A stretch of DNA of 59,046 bases from Caldilineales bacterium (GTDB lineage: Bacteria > Chloroflexota > Anaerolineae > JAAEKA01), in assembly GCA_025055015.1 (NCBI GenBank), contig JANWYQ010000050.1, positions 1 through 59,046 on the forward strand, given 5' to 3'. Both the position numbers and the translations under genes were made by a program. Numbering within the stretch: the first letter of the stretch is position 1; each line of letters opens with the position of its first letter. The notes under the pieces were generated by a model. The model worked only from the letters and a program-made list of their open reading frames with translations. It ran no database searches and was not told where the DNA came from. Below are positions 19,290-27,587 of the stretch, in pieces.

Positions 19290-20660
19290 CTAGTCCTGGT
19301 CCCCGCGCCCGCGGAACACCAGCTTGAGCGGCGTGCCGGTGAAGGGATAACGCTCGCGGATGCGGTTCTCCAGGTAGCGCTGGTAGGTGAAGTGCACCAG
19401 CTCGGCGTCGTTGACGAACAGCACGAAGGTGGGCGGGGCCACCTCCACCTGGGTGGCGTAGAAGAACTTCAGCCGGCGGCCGGTCTTGGTGGGCAGCTGG
19501 TGGTCCATGACGGCCTCGTGCAGCAGGCGGTTCAGCTCGGCCGTGGGGATGCGGGTGACGCGCTGGGCGTAGATCTCCTGGGCCAGGGGGATGATCTTGC
19601 CGATGCGCTGCCGCGTCTTGGCCGACACAAACAGGATGGGCACGTAGTCCAGGAAGCGCAGCTCCTGGCGCACCCGCTGCTCGAACTGGTGCAGGGTGTG
19701 GGCGTCCTTCTCCACCAGGTCCCACTTGTTCACCAGCACCATGACGCTCTTCCACTCCTCTAGGATGTAGCCGGCCACGTGCGCGTCCTGGGCCGTCACG
19801 CCCTGGGTGGCGTCCAGCACCAGGGCCACCACGTCGGCCCGCTGGATGGCGCGCAGGCTGCGCAGCACGCTGTACTTCTCCACCCCCTGCTCGATGCGCC
19901 CGCGGCGGCGGATCCCGGCCGTGTCAATGAGCGTGATGGGCTCGCCCTGCCAGGTGAGCTGGGTGTCAATGGCGTCGCGGGTGGTGCCGGGGATCTCGCT
20001 GACGATGGCCCGCTCCTCGCCCAGCAGCGCGTTCAGCAGCGAGGACTTGCCCACGTTGGGCCGGCCGACGATGGCGATCTTGAGGGCGGGCTCCTGCGCC
20101 GGCTCCTCGGCCACAGGCGGCAGCAGGGCCACCACCGCGTCCAGCAGGTCGCCGGTGCCGGTGCCGTGAAGCGCGGAGATGGGGTAGGGCTCGCCCAGGC
20201 CCAGGGCGTAGAACTCTACCGCGGCCTGGCGGCGCTCCTCGTTGTCCGCCTTGTTGGCGGCCACCACAATGGGCTTGGTGGAGCGGCGCAGCACCTGGGC
20301 GATCTCCTCGTCGCCGGCTGTCAACCCCTCCTTGGCGTCCACCAGAAAGATCACCACGTCGGCTTCGGCGATGGCGATCTCGGCCTGCTGGCGGATCTCG
20401 CGGCGGAACTGGGCCGAGCCGACGCTCAGGGCCTCGGCCCCGCGGCGCGCGTCGCGATCCACCCCCTCGATCAGCTCGATGCCGCCGGTGTCCACCAGGG
20501 TGAAGGGGCGAGAGGTCCACTCGGCGTCGGCGTAGAGGCGGTCGCGGGTGGTGCCGGGCAGGTCCTCGACGATGGCCAGGCGCTGGCCGGCGATGCGGTT
20601 GAAGAGGGTAGACTTGCCGACGTTGGGTCGGCCTACCAGGGCGACGATGGGCAGGCTCAT
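19290..20660 (-). CDS. der: Ribosome biogenesis GTPase Der (EngA)
   Basis: Tandem-GTPase protein of 456 aa needed for 50S assembly. The first G domain has GRPNVGKST, DTGGIE and NKAD. The second has GRPNVGKSS, DTAGIRRRG and NKWDL. A KH-like C-terminal domain ends in LVFRGRGDQD. Length and order are canonical. It lies 10 bases after cdaR in the same direction, so translation and cell-wall signalling genes share one transcript. Confidence 0.97.
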   Translation of the reverse strand: MSLPIVALVGRPNVGKSTLFNRIAGQRLAIVEDLPGTTRDRLYADAEWTSRPFTLVDTGGIELIEGVDRDARRGAEALSVGSAQFRREIRQQAEIAIAEADVVIFLVDAKEGLTAGDEEIAQVLRRSTKPIVVAANKADNEERRQAAVEFYALGLGEPYPISALHGTGTGDLLDAVVALLPPVAEEPAQEPALKIAIVGRPNVGKSSLLNALLGEERAIVSEIPGTTRDAIDTQLTWQGEPITLIDTAGIRRRGRIEQGVEKYSVLRSLRAIQRADVVALVLDATQGVTAQDAHVAGYILEEWKSVMVLVNKWDLVEKDAHTLHQFEQRVRQELRFLDYVPILFVSAKTRQRIGKIIPLAQEIYAQRVTRIPTAELNRLLHEAVMDHQLPTKTGRRLKFFYATQVEVAPPTFVLFVNDAELVHFTYQRYLENRIRERYPFTGTPLKLVFRGRGDQD

Positions 20661-20670
20661 GGCGTTGGGA

Positions 20671-21966
20671 TCACGGACGGGACGGCCGGCCGGGAGTCGG
20701 CGTGGCCGTAGGCGACGGGATGGGCGGGACGGTGGGCAGGTCGGTCGGCGTCGGCGTGGGCAGCTCGGAGATCACGATGTCCACGGCCACCGGCAACACG
20801 CTCACCACCGTCACGTCGGCGGGCAGCACCGGCTGCAGGGGCACGGTGTGGGTGCCCGGCCGCAGGTCGGTGAGGTCCAGGATGACCTGGGCCGCGCCGT
20901 TGTCCAGGGTGGAGAGCACGGGCAGCGGGCCGCTGACCACCAGGTCCACGGTGGGGATGGTCAGGGTGCGGGTCAGCCCGGGCCCGAGGCCGCGGATCAC
21001 CGGCTGGAGCTGCAGGTCGCGGCTGCCCATGATGGGCTGGATGTCAATGCGCACCTGGATGGTCTGCACGCCCACCACCGACACCGCCTCCGGCAAGTTC
21101 AGGGCCAGCTGCGCGTCCACGTCGCTGCGCGCGTCGGTCAGGTCAATGGGCACGGTCTCCACGTAGCCGGGCAGCCGGCTGAAGGCCTCCGGGCTGCCGC
21201 GCAGGGTCACCAGGCTGGGCTCCACCACGATGCTGGTGATCTGGTAGCCGGGCGCCGGCCGGCCGATGTAGGGCACGCGCACGCTGAAGTCGCGGTAGCC
21301 GGGCCGCTGGACGACCTCCACCGTGACCTCGACGGCGCTGGGGAGGACCTCCAGGCTGCTGGCCGGCCGCACGATCTCCCCGCGGCCTCGGCGCAGCATC
21401 ACCGGCAGCACCCGCTCCACCGCGCTGCGGGCGCCGGCCACCTCGACCTCGGCGAAGGCAGCGCTCACCTCGTTCACGGCGCTGGTCGGCCCGCGCAGGG
21501 TGATGCTCGAGGGGTCGGCGACGGCGCTGTGCCACTCGTAGCCGAAGGCCGGCTCTCCCACCACCAGCACCTGCACCGGCAGGGTGCGGGTGATGACGTC
21601 CTCCAGAACGACCACCGCGCTGGGCGGCTGCACGCTGAGGATGGTCACCTCTGGGCTGGGATGGTCAGCGCGCAGGAGCACGTTGTGCCGCCCGGCCTCC
21701 AGGCCTGCTAGGTCGGCGTACACCAGGAAGTCCTCCACGCGCACCATCTCCTCCCACACCCGGCGCTGCGCCCGCACCTGCAAACTCGCCTGGCCGATGG
21801 GCTGACCCACGATGGCCAGGTCCTGGCTCAGGCCGATGAAGGTCACCGGCACCTGCAAGGTATCGGTGATCACCGGGTTCTCCTGGCGCACGGCAATCAG
21901 CCACACGATCACGGCCAGGAAGAAAGCCAGGGCCAGGGAGCCCAGGTTGGCAAGGAAACGGCTCAC
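20671..21966 (-). CDS. cdaR: YbbR-domain protein CdaR, regulator of diadenylate cyclase
   Basis: Membrane-anchored, extracytoplasmic protein of 431 aa. The start is taken as the GTG at 21966, giving VSRFLANLGSLALAFFLAVI and one N-terminal helix, 13 bases after the cdaA stop. The longer frame upstream is only translated cdaA. Several YbbR repeats follow (for example PVTFIGLSQDLAIVGQP and VRVPYIGRPAPGYQI), and the tail is Pro/Thr-rich. CdaR binds CdaA and tunes c-di-AMP production. The adjacency and order are as in Firmicutes. Confidence 0.9.
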   Translation of the reverse strand: MSRFLANLGSLALAFFLAVIVWLIAVRQENPVITDTLQVPVTFIGLSQDLAIVGQPIGQASLQVRAQRRVWEEMVRVEDFLVYADLAGLEAGRHNVLLRADHPSPEVTILSVQPPSAVVVLEDVITRTLPVQVLVVGEPAFGYEWHSAVADPSSITLRGPTSAVNEVSAAFAEVEVAGARSAVERVLPVMLRRGRGEIVRPASSLEVLPSAVEVTVEVVQRPGYRDFSVRVPYIGRPAPGYQITSIVVEPSLVTLRGSPEAFSRLPGYVETVPIDLTDARSDVDAQLALNLPEAVSVVGVQTIQVRIDIQPIMGSRDLQLQPVIRGLGPGLTRTLTIPTVDLVVSGPLPVLSTLDNGAAQVILDLTDLRPGTHTVPLQPVLPADVTVVSVLPVAVDIVISELPTPTPTDLPTVPPIPSPTATPTPGRPSRP

Positions 21967-21979
21967 AGCGCAGACAATC

Positions 21980-22759
21980 CTACAGGCTGCGCAGGCTGAA
22001 GGCCTGCAGCACTTTGCGGAGCTGGGTGTCGTCCAGGCGGCGCACCATGCGCCCTTGGCGGGCAACAGACACGATGCCCGTCTCCTCGGACACCACGATG
22101 GCCAGCGCGTCGCTCTCCTCGGTGACCCCAATGGCCGCGCGGTGGCGGGTGCCCAGCTGCGGGTCGGGCAGGTCGCGGTTGGTCATGGGCAACAGGGCGG
22201 CGGCCGCCAGGACCTGGTTGCCGCGCACGAAGACGGCACCGTCGTGCAAGGAGGTTCCGGGGTGGAAGATGGTCAACAGCAGCCGTGCGCTCACCTCACC
22301 GTTGATGGGCACGCCGGTCTCCCGGTAATCCTGGAGGCTGGTGTCGCCCTCCATCACGATGAGCGCGCCGTGCCGGCGGTCGCTGAGGGTCACTACCGCC
22401 TGGACGATCTCCTCGATGGTGTGGGCGTCTTGGGGCAGCCGGGAGGGCCGACCGAGCGCAGCTGCCCCCCGGCCCAGCCGCTCCAGCGCGCGACGCAGCT
22501 CCGGCTGAAAGATCACCGGGATGGCCACCAACACCGCGGGCGTGGCCGCGCGCACCAGCCAGGAGAAAGCGCTCAGCTCCACCAGGTTCAAGATCAGGAC
22601 GATGGCCACCGCCAGCACCAACACCCCGCGGAAGGCCTGGATCGCGCCGGTGCCCCGGAACAAGCGCAGCAGCCCGTAGAAGACCAGGGTGACCAACCCC
22701 AGGTCCAGCAGGGTCTGCCAGTCCCGCAGCCGGGAGAGCAACAGAGCCAGCTCGTCCAT
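21980..22759 (-). CDS. cdaA: Diadenylate cyclase CdaA (DisA_N domain)
   Basis: Makes c-di-AMP from two ATP. 259 aa: three N-terminal transmembrane helices (residues ~15-90), then a DAC domain with the catalytic LHDGAVFV motif and the GTRHRAAIG motif. All key residues are intact. c-di-AMP controls potassium and osmotic balance and wall integrity in monoderm bacteria. It is the head of the cdaA-cdaR-der run and lies three bases after the FAH-family gene. Confidence 0.96.
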   Translation of the reverse strand: MDELALLLSRLRDWQTLLDLGLVTLVFYGLLRLFRGTGAIQAFRGVLVLAVAIVLILNLVELSAFSWLVRAATPAVLVAIPVIFQPELRRALERLGRGAAALGRPSRLPQDAHTIEEIVQAVVTLSDRRHGALIVMEGDTSLQDYRETGVPINGEVSARLLLTIFHPGTSLHDGAVFVRGNQVLAAAALLPMTNRDLPDPQLGTRHRAAIGVTEESDALAIVVSEETGIVSVARQGRMVRRLDDTQLRKVLQAFSLRSL

Positions 22760-22762
22760 GGC

Positions 22763-23539
22763 TTACCCACCGTGCACCGGGTTCACCAGCTCGCCGATGC
22801 CGCTCACCCGCACCACCACGACGTCGCCAGCGGCCAAGGGGCTAACCCCGGCCGGCGTGCCGGTCATCAGCACGTCGCCCGGCTCCAGGGTCATCACGGC
22901 GCTGGCGTAGGCCAACAGGTGGGGCACGTCGAACACCAGGTCGCGCGTGTGGCCGCGCTGGCGCACCTGGCCGTTCACCAGGCACTCCACCACCTGGTCG
23001 GCGGGGTCCAGGTCGGTCTCGATCCAGGGCCCCAGGGGACAGAAGGTGTCGAAGCCCTTGGCGCGGCTCCACTGGCCGTCGCGGCGCTGCAGGTCGCGCG
23101 CGGTGACGTCGTTGCCGCCGGTGTAGCCCAGCACCGCCGCCAGCGCGTCCTCCGGCCGCAGGTGGCGGGCCCGCCGGCCGATCACCACCACCAGCTCCGC
23201 CTCGTGCTCCACCTGCTGCGAAAGGGGGGTGAGCACGATGGGATCGCCGGGGCCAACCACCGCGCTGGGCGGCTTGAGGAAGAGCAGGGGCTCCTTGGGT
23301 ACCTCTGCGCCGTGCTCTGCAGCGTGGGCCGCGTAGTTGCGGCCGATGGCCAGCACCTTGGTGGGCCGGCAGGGGGCCAGAAGGCGCACCTCGGCCAGGG
23401 GCAGCGGCGGCAGCTCCGACAAGCTGGCCAGGGGCTGCTCAAAGGGCGAGCCGTCGAAGGGGTAGAAGCGGTCTTCGGCGATGCGTCCGTAGCGCACCTC
23501 GCCCCCGCGGGCGAGAAGCTCTGCGCGTGCGATCTTCAT
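22763..23539 (-). CDS. Fumarylacetoacetate hydrolase-family protein
   Basis: Soluble enzyme of 258 aa with the FAH C-terminal fold. Metal ligands are visible in VEHEAELVVVIG (the two glutamates) and GGNDVTARDLQ (the aspartate). The PLLFLKPPSAVVGPGD and MTGTPAGVSPLAAGD segments are typical. Members act as acylpyruvases, oxaloacetate decarboxylases/tautomerases or degrade aromatic intermediates; the exact substrate is not decided by sequence. Its ATG shares one base with the stop of the HD gene (TGATG), indicating translational coupling. Confidence 0.9.
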   Translation of the reverse strand: MKIARAELLARGGEVRYGRIAEDRFYPFDGSPFEQPLASLSELPPLPLAEVRLLAPCRPTKVLAIGRNYAAHAAEHGAEVPKEPLLFLKPPSAVVGPGDPIVLTPLSQQVEHEAELVVVIGRRARHLRPEDALAAVLGYTGGNDVTARDLQRRDGQWSRAKGFDTFCPLGPWIETDLDPADQVVECLVNGQVRQRGHTRDLVFDVPHLLAYASAVMTLEPGDVLMTGTPAGVSPLAAGDVVVVRVSGIGELVNPVHGG

Positions 23540-24204
23540 CAGGACAGCCTCACGTTGTTGATCACCAGGTGATAGTCGCAGCCCAACAGGCTGGCCGCCT
23601 CGCGCATCATCACCATGCGGCTCAGGAAGATCTCGAAGTAGTCCATCACCTGGGCGTAGCGGGTGTCAATCTGCACTTCCAGGGTGATGACGCGGGCGTT
23701 GGGGTCCACGGTGAGGCGGGTGTCGGTGGCGGCGTAGTTGACCCGGTCGTGGATGTCGTAGGCGGCGGGATCGGGGTTCTGCACCCGGCTGCGATGCACG
23801 TCGGACTTGTCGGCCAGCACCACGGCTGCGGCCACGGGCGAGACGGGCGCGCCGTGCTCCTCCTCGTGGTTGCCGATGGCGCCCATGACCACGGCCACCT
23901 CGTGGGGCGGCATGCCCAGCCGGGTGAGAGCTTGATAGGCCAGCATGGCGCCGGAGAGGGCGTGGGACTGGCGATGGATCAGGTTGCCGATGTCGTGGAG
24001 GTACCCGGCCACGTAGGCCAGCTCGGCCTCGCGCTCGGCGTAGCCAAGCCGGCGGAGCACCTCCGCGGCCCGCTGGCCCACCAAGCGGGCGTGGCGATGG
24101 CCGTGCTCGGTGTAGCCCAGGGCTGCCAGCTGCCCGTTGGCCGCGGCGATGAAGGCGTTCAGCTCAGGGTCGTTTTGGACGTCGTGTGCGGTGACCATCG
24201 GCAT
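23539..24204 (-). CDS. HD-domain phosphohydrolase
   Basis: Soluble metal-dependent hydrolase of 221 aa. HD ligands appear as GHRHARLVG, then YLHDIGNLIHRQSHA and GNHEEEHG. The C-terminal part (residues ~150-221) has a conserved beta structure that is often fused to such HD domains in this phylum. ATG codons at 24204 and 24198 are both possible. The substrate is unknown; nucleotides or cyclic nucleotides are usual for the superfamily. A palindromic GCACAACTG element sits just upstream. Confidence 0.85.
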   Translation of the reverse strand: MPMVTAHDVQNDPELNAFIAAANGQLAALGYTEHGHRHARLVGQRAAEVLRRLGYAEREAELAYVAGYLHDIGNLIHRQSHALSGAMLAYQALTRLGMPPHEVAVVMGAIGNHEEEHGAPVSPVAAAVVLADKSDVHRSRVQNPDPAAYDIHDRVNYAATDTRLTVDPNARVITLEVQIDTRYAQVMDYFEIFLSRMVMMREAASLLGCDYHLVINNVRLS

Positions 24205-24221
24205 GGTGTGAAAGCGTCCGT

Positions 24222-24254
24222 TGGTGTAGCACAACTGCGAGCAGTTGTGCCACA
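24222..24254. repeat. Divergent copy of the CAACT palindromic element
   Basis: Arms TGTAGCACAACTGC / GCAGTTGTGCCACA around a GA centre, between the HD gene and the membrane-protein gene (both minus strand). It probably forms a hairpin at the end of the membrane-protein transcript. It is related to the elements at 9797 and 10020-10191. Confidence 0.6.
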
Positions 24255-24272
24255 GACGTAATGGCTTGGCGC

Positions 24273-25127
24273 TCAAGCAAAGCCCAGGACGCCGGCGGTC
24301 CAGGCAGCTACGGCCCACCACCAGGCGTCGGCGCCGGCCAGTCGTCGGGGACCGGGCTGCGCCGTCATCCAGAGCGGCGCTGCCACTGCGGCCGCAGCCA
24401 CTCCCGCGGCCATCAGCCGCCCCGCCGCCGCCAAGGCGCCCACCAGGACCACGGCCGCGGCTAGGCCGATGGCCAGGGCCGCCTCCTCGCCGTGGCGGCC
24501 GGCCAGGCTGCTGCGGAAGGCCAGGGTGAGCCCCAGCCCGGCGCCGGCCAGCCAGGCCGCCTGCGGCCAGTCCATGGTCGGCGCGGCCAGGAGCACCCCC
24601 AGGGCGAAGGGGGCTGCGATCTGGGCCAGGGCCTGCAGCCAGCGGGCGACGGCGAGACGCGCGGTGCGGCGGGCCAACCAGCCTAGCGCGGCCAGGGCGG
24701 CGACCACCGCACTCAGCGCCAGGGCGGCGGGCCCCACAGCCCAGGCCAAGGGCGCCACCAGCAGGGCTAGCAGCGCCACGGCGTTGCCGGCTGCTGCCAA
24801 CCAGCCCGGCCGGCCGGCCAGCCCCTCCGGGGTGGCGTAGGGCAGCCGCCGGCCCAGGGCTGGGAGGGGGCGCTCTCGCTCCGCAAGGAGGGTCCAGGCC
24901 GCGCCCCAGGCGGGGTCGGCCAGCAGCCATCCCAGGGCCAACGTCAAAGGGGAAGCGCCCAGCAGGTCTCGCCCGCCCGCCGCTGCGGCGCCGGCCAGAA
25001 AGGCCAAGCCGGCAGCCAGGCGCAGCAGCGGCCCACCCCACGTCGGGCGCAGGGCGACCAGCGTCCCCGGCGCCGGGGAGGCTGCCTGGACAGGGGAGGC
25101 GTGGCTGGGCTCGCGGGCTGCTTCCAT
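24273..25127 (-). CDS. Polytopic membrane protein of unknown function
   Basis: 284 aa from the ATG at 25127. A longer frame would begin inside the upstream terminator and is rejected. About eight hydrophobic helices with Ala/Leu/Gly-rich composition are seen. The hydrophobic layout is loosely like UbiA-type prenyltransferases, but the required Asp-rich motifs are absent, so no function is assigned. A good promoter (TTGGCA, 17 bases, TATACT) lies upstream. Confidence 0.75.
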   Translation of the reverse strand: MEAAREPSHASPVQAASPAPGTLVALRPTWGGPLLRLAAGLAFLAGAAAAGGRDLLGASPLTLALGWLLADPAWGAAWTLLAERERPLPALGRRLPYATPEGLAGRPGWLAAAGNAVALLALLVAPLAWAVGPAALALSAVVAALAALGWLARRTARLAVARWLQALAQIAAPFALGVLLAAPTMDWPQAAWLAGAGLGLTLAFRSSLAGRHGEEAALAIGLAAAVVLVGALAAAGRLMAAGVAAAAVAAPLWMTAQPGPRRLAGADAWWWAVAAWTAGVLGFA

Positions 25128-25218
25128 GGTTGAGGCAAGTCGGTGGCTACAGCCGGGCGGGACACACTTCGACGCCGGCGATGAAAGCGGGAGACATCGC
25201 GGCGGTGGCTCCGCTGCC

Positions 25219-25247
25219 AGTATAGCCGATAAAAAAAGGGTTGCCAA
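25219..25247 (-). promoter_or_regulatory. Sigma-70-type promoter for the membrane-protein gene
   Basis: On the minus strand, -35 TTGGCA (25247-25242), 17-base spacer, -10 TATACT (25224-25219). The -35 hexamer lies within the left arm of the terminator of the EF-G gene, so the two signals overlap. Confidence 0.6.
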
Positions 25248-25268
25248 CTTTTGCCGAGTTGGCAACCC
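25231..25268 (-). terminator. Rho-independent terminator of the EF-G-like gene
   Basis: Perfect 12-bp stem (25238-25249 with 25257-25268), seven-base loop, followed on the minus strand by seven T residues. It starts 24 bases after the EF-G stop codon. Confidence 0.93.
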
Positions 25269-25292
25269 TCTTGCGGCGTTGGCTGCGGGAGC

Positions 25293-27377
25293 TTACTTCT
25301 CCTTTTCCCGCTCCTCGCGCTCCTTGCGGGCCTGCTCGATGATCTGCTGCTGAATGTGGGCGGGCACCACAGCGTAGTGGGAGAGCTCGGCGGTGTAGAC
25401 CCCGCGGCCCTGGGTGAGGGAGCGCAGGTCCACCGCGTAGCGCTGCATCTCGGCCAGAGGCACCTGGGCCTCGATAACGCTCTTCTTGCGCTCCTGGTTC
25501 ATGCCCTGCACGATGGCCCGGCGGGTGTTCAGGTCGCCGATGATGTCGCCCACGTACTCGTCAGGCACGGTGATGCGCACCTTCATGATGGGCTCCAGCA
25601 GGACCGGGCCGGCAGCCTCGAACACCTTCTTGAACACCTCGCGGCCGGCGATCTGGAAGGCGATGTCCTTGGAGTCCACCGGGTGCATCTTGCCGTCGTA
25701 CACCTCGCAGCGCACGTCCACCACGGGGTAGCCGGCGATGACGCCCTGCTCCATCACCGAGCGGATGCCCTTCTCGATGGAGGGGAAGAAGGAGCTGGCG
25801 ATGACGCCGCCGAAGACGCGGCTGGTGTCGTACTCGAAGCCGCCCCCGCGCTCCAGGGGCTTGATCTCCATGTGCACCTCGGCGAACTGGCCGGCGCCGC
25901 CGGTCTGCTTCTTGTGGCGGTACTGGTCGGCCGCGCTGCGGGTGACGGTCTCGCGGTAGGGCACCTTGGGCACGCTGACGTCCACGTTCACGCCGAACTT
26001 GGCCTCCAAGTTGCGCACGGCCACCTCGATGTGGGTGTCGCCCATGCCGGAGAGGATGGTCTGCCGGGTGGCCGACTCGTAGCGCCAGCGCAGGGTGGGG
26101 TCTTGCTCCACCAGCCGGGTGAGGGCGGTGCCCATCTTGGCCGCGTCCTGCTGGGTCTTGGGGGTGATGGCCACCTCGTACAGGGGGTTGGGGTAGCTGG
26201 GCGGCTTGATGGTGACCTGGGCCTCCCGGGCGCACAGGGTGTCGCCGGTGATGGTCTCGGTGAGCTTGGCCACTGCGCCGATGTCGCCCAGGGCCAGGCG
26301 CTCCACCGTGATCTGTTCCTTGCCGCGCAGGACGTAGATCTGACCCAGGCGCTCCTCGATGTTGGCGCGCGGGTTGAACAGCCGGGTCTCGCCGGCTAGC
26401 TCGCCCGACATGACGCGGAAGTAGGTCAGCTTGCCCACGAAGGGGTCGGCCACGGTCTTGAAGACGAAGAGGGCCAGGGGCCCATCGGCCGTGGGGTGAA
26501 GGGTGATCTCCTCGCCCTTGGGGTCGCGAGCCGCCACGCCAGCCGAAGCGGTGAAGGGCGGCACCACCGCAGCCAGCCCGCTCATCAGGGCCTGGATGCC
26601 CAGGTTGTGGGTGGCCGAGCCGAAGAACACCGGCACCACGTCCCCCTTGCGCACGCCGACGCTAAGCCCGCGCTGGATCTCCTCCGGGGTGAGCTCCTCG
26701 CCCTCCAGGTATTTCATGATCAGATCGTCGTCGCCCTCGGCGGCGGCCTCGGTGAGACGGGTGAGGGCAGCCTGCACGGCCGAGGCCAGGTTGGCGGGCG
26801 CGGCCTCCCGCTTGCCCTCCGGGCCGACGAAGGCTTGCTTGCTGAAGAGGTCCACCACCCCACGGAAGCTGCTCTCGCTGCCGATGGGAACCTGGACGGG
26901 CACGAAGTTGGCGCCGAAGGTCTCGCTCAGGCTGGCCAACACGCGGTCGGCGTTGGCGTTCTCGCGGTCCATCTTGTTGATGAACACCATGCGGGGCAGC
27001 TTGCCGTCCACGGCCACCTGCCAGGCCAGCTCGGCGCCCACCTCCACGCCGCTGACCGCGTCCACCACCAGGAGCACGGCGTCGGCCGCCAGGCTGGCGC
27101 TGAACACGTCGCCCTGGAAGTCCAGGTAGCCAGGGGTGTCAATGATGTTGAGCTTGTAGCCCTCCCACTCCACCGGGATGGTGGTGAGGTTGATGGAGAT
27201 GTGGCGTCGCTTCTCCTCGGGGTCGAAGTCGGAGACGGTGTTGCCGTCCTCCACGCGGCCCATGCGGGTGATCGCGCCGGTGTCGAAAAGCATGGCCTCG
27301 GTGAGAGAGGTCTTGCCGGAGCCGCTGTGGCCCATGAGCGCCACGTTGCGCACGCGCTCGGTCGGATAGGTCTTCAT
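25293..27377 (-). CDS. Elongation factor G-like GTPase (EF-G paralogue)
   Basis: Translational GTPase of 694 aa with the full EF-G domain set. G1 reads GHSGSGKTSL instead of the AHIDAGKTT of canonical EF-G. The switch I region reads EEKRRHISINL. G3 is DTPGYLDF and G4 NKMD. These substitutions mark the EF-G2/FusA2-type paralogue rather than the main translocase; its role (alternative translocation, recycling or stress) is not settled in general. The gene stands alone with no ribosomal-protein neighbours. A perfect AGGAGG lies about 16 bases before the ATG, and a strong terminator follows. Confidence 0.9.
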   Translation of the reverse strand: MKTYPTERVRNVALMGHSGSGKTSLTEAMLFDTGAITRMGRVEDGNTVSDFDPEEKRRHISINLTTIPVEWEGYKLNIIDTPGYLDFQGDVFSASLAADAVLLVVDAVSGVEVGAELAWQVAVDGKLPRMVFINKMDRENANADRVLASLSETFGANFVPVQVPIGSESSFRGVVDLFSKQAFVGPEGKREAAPANLASAVQAALTRLTEAAAEGDDDLIMKYLEGEELTPEEIQRGLSVGVRKGDVVPVFFGSATHNLGIQALMSGLAAVVPPFTASAGVAARDPKGEEITLHPTADGPLALFVFKTVADPFVGKLTYFRVMSGELAGETRLFNPRANIEERLGQIYVLRGKEQITVERLALGDIGAVAKLTETITGDTLCAREAQVTIKPPSYPNPLYEVAITPKTQQDAAKMGTALTRLVEQDPTLRWRYESATRQTILSGMGDTHIEVAVRNLEAKFGVNVDVSVPKVPYRETVTRSAADQYRHKKQTGGAGQFAEVHMEIKPLERGGGFEYDTSRVFGGVIASSFFPSIEKGIRSVMEQGVIAGYPVVDVRCEVYDGKMHPVDSKDIAFQIAGREVFKKVFEAAGPVLLEPIMKVRITVPDEYVGDIIGDLNTRRAIVQGMNQERKKSVIEAQVPLAEMQRYAVDLRSLTQGRGVYTAELSHYAVVPAHIQQQIIEQARKEREEREKEK

Positions 27378-27550
27378 GAATATGCCATCCTCCTAACGGG
27401 GTTGGGATCAGATCAACCTCTGTTGTGATCTTGGGTGGTGTTCTGGTTCAACTCTGCGCGATCTGCACCGAGCCGATAACAGACTGCGCCGCCAGCGTCC
27501 TCGCTCACAAGCGGCAGACAGCCGGCGGCGCACTGAATTTTAACCGATAT

Positions 27551-27585
27551 GACAAAAGTTGGCAACTCTGCAGGAGTTGTCAACT
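27551..27585 (-). terminator. Terminator of mtaD
   Basis: Stem of 12 bp with one mismatch (27557-27568 with 27574-27585), loop TGCAG. On the minus strand it is followed by TTTTG, just past the mtaD stop. Its AACTC/GAGTT core is shared with the palindromic elements elsewhere in the window. Confidence 0.75.
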
Positions 27586-27587
27586 CC

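Noticed and set aside
25128..25265. N-terminal extension of the membrane protein gene
   Set aside because: It would start inside the EF-G terminator and cross the promoter; the ATG at 25127 fits the signals better.
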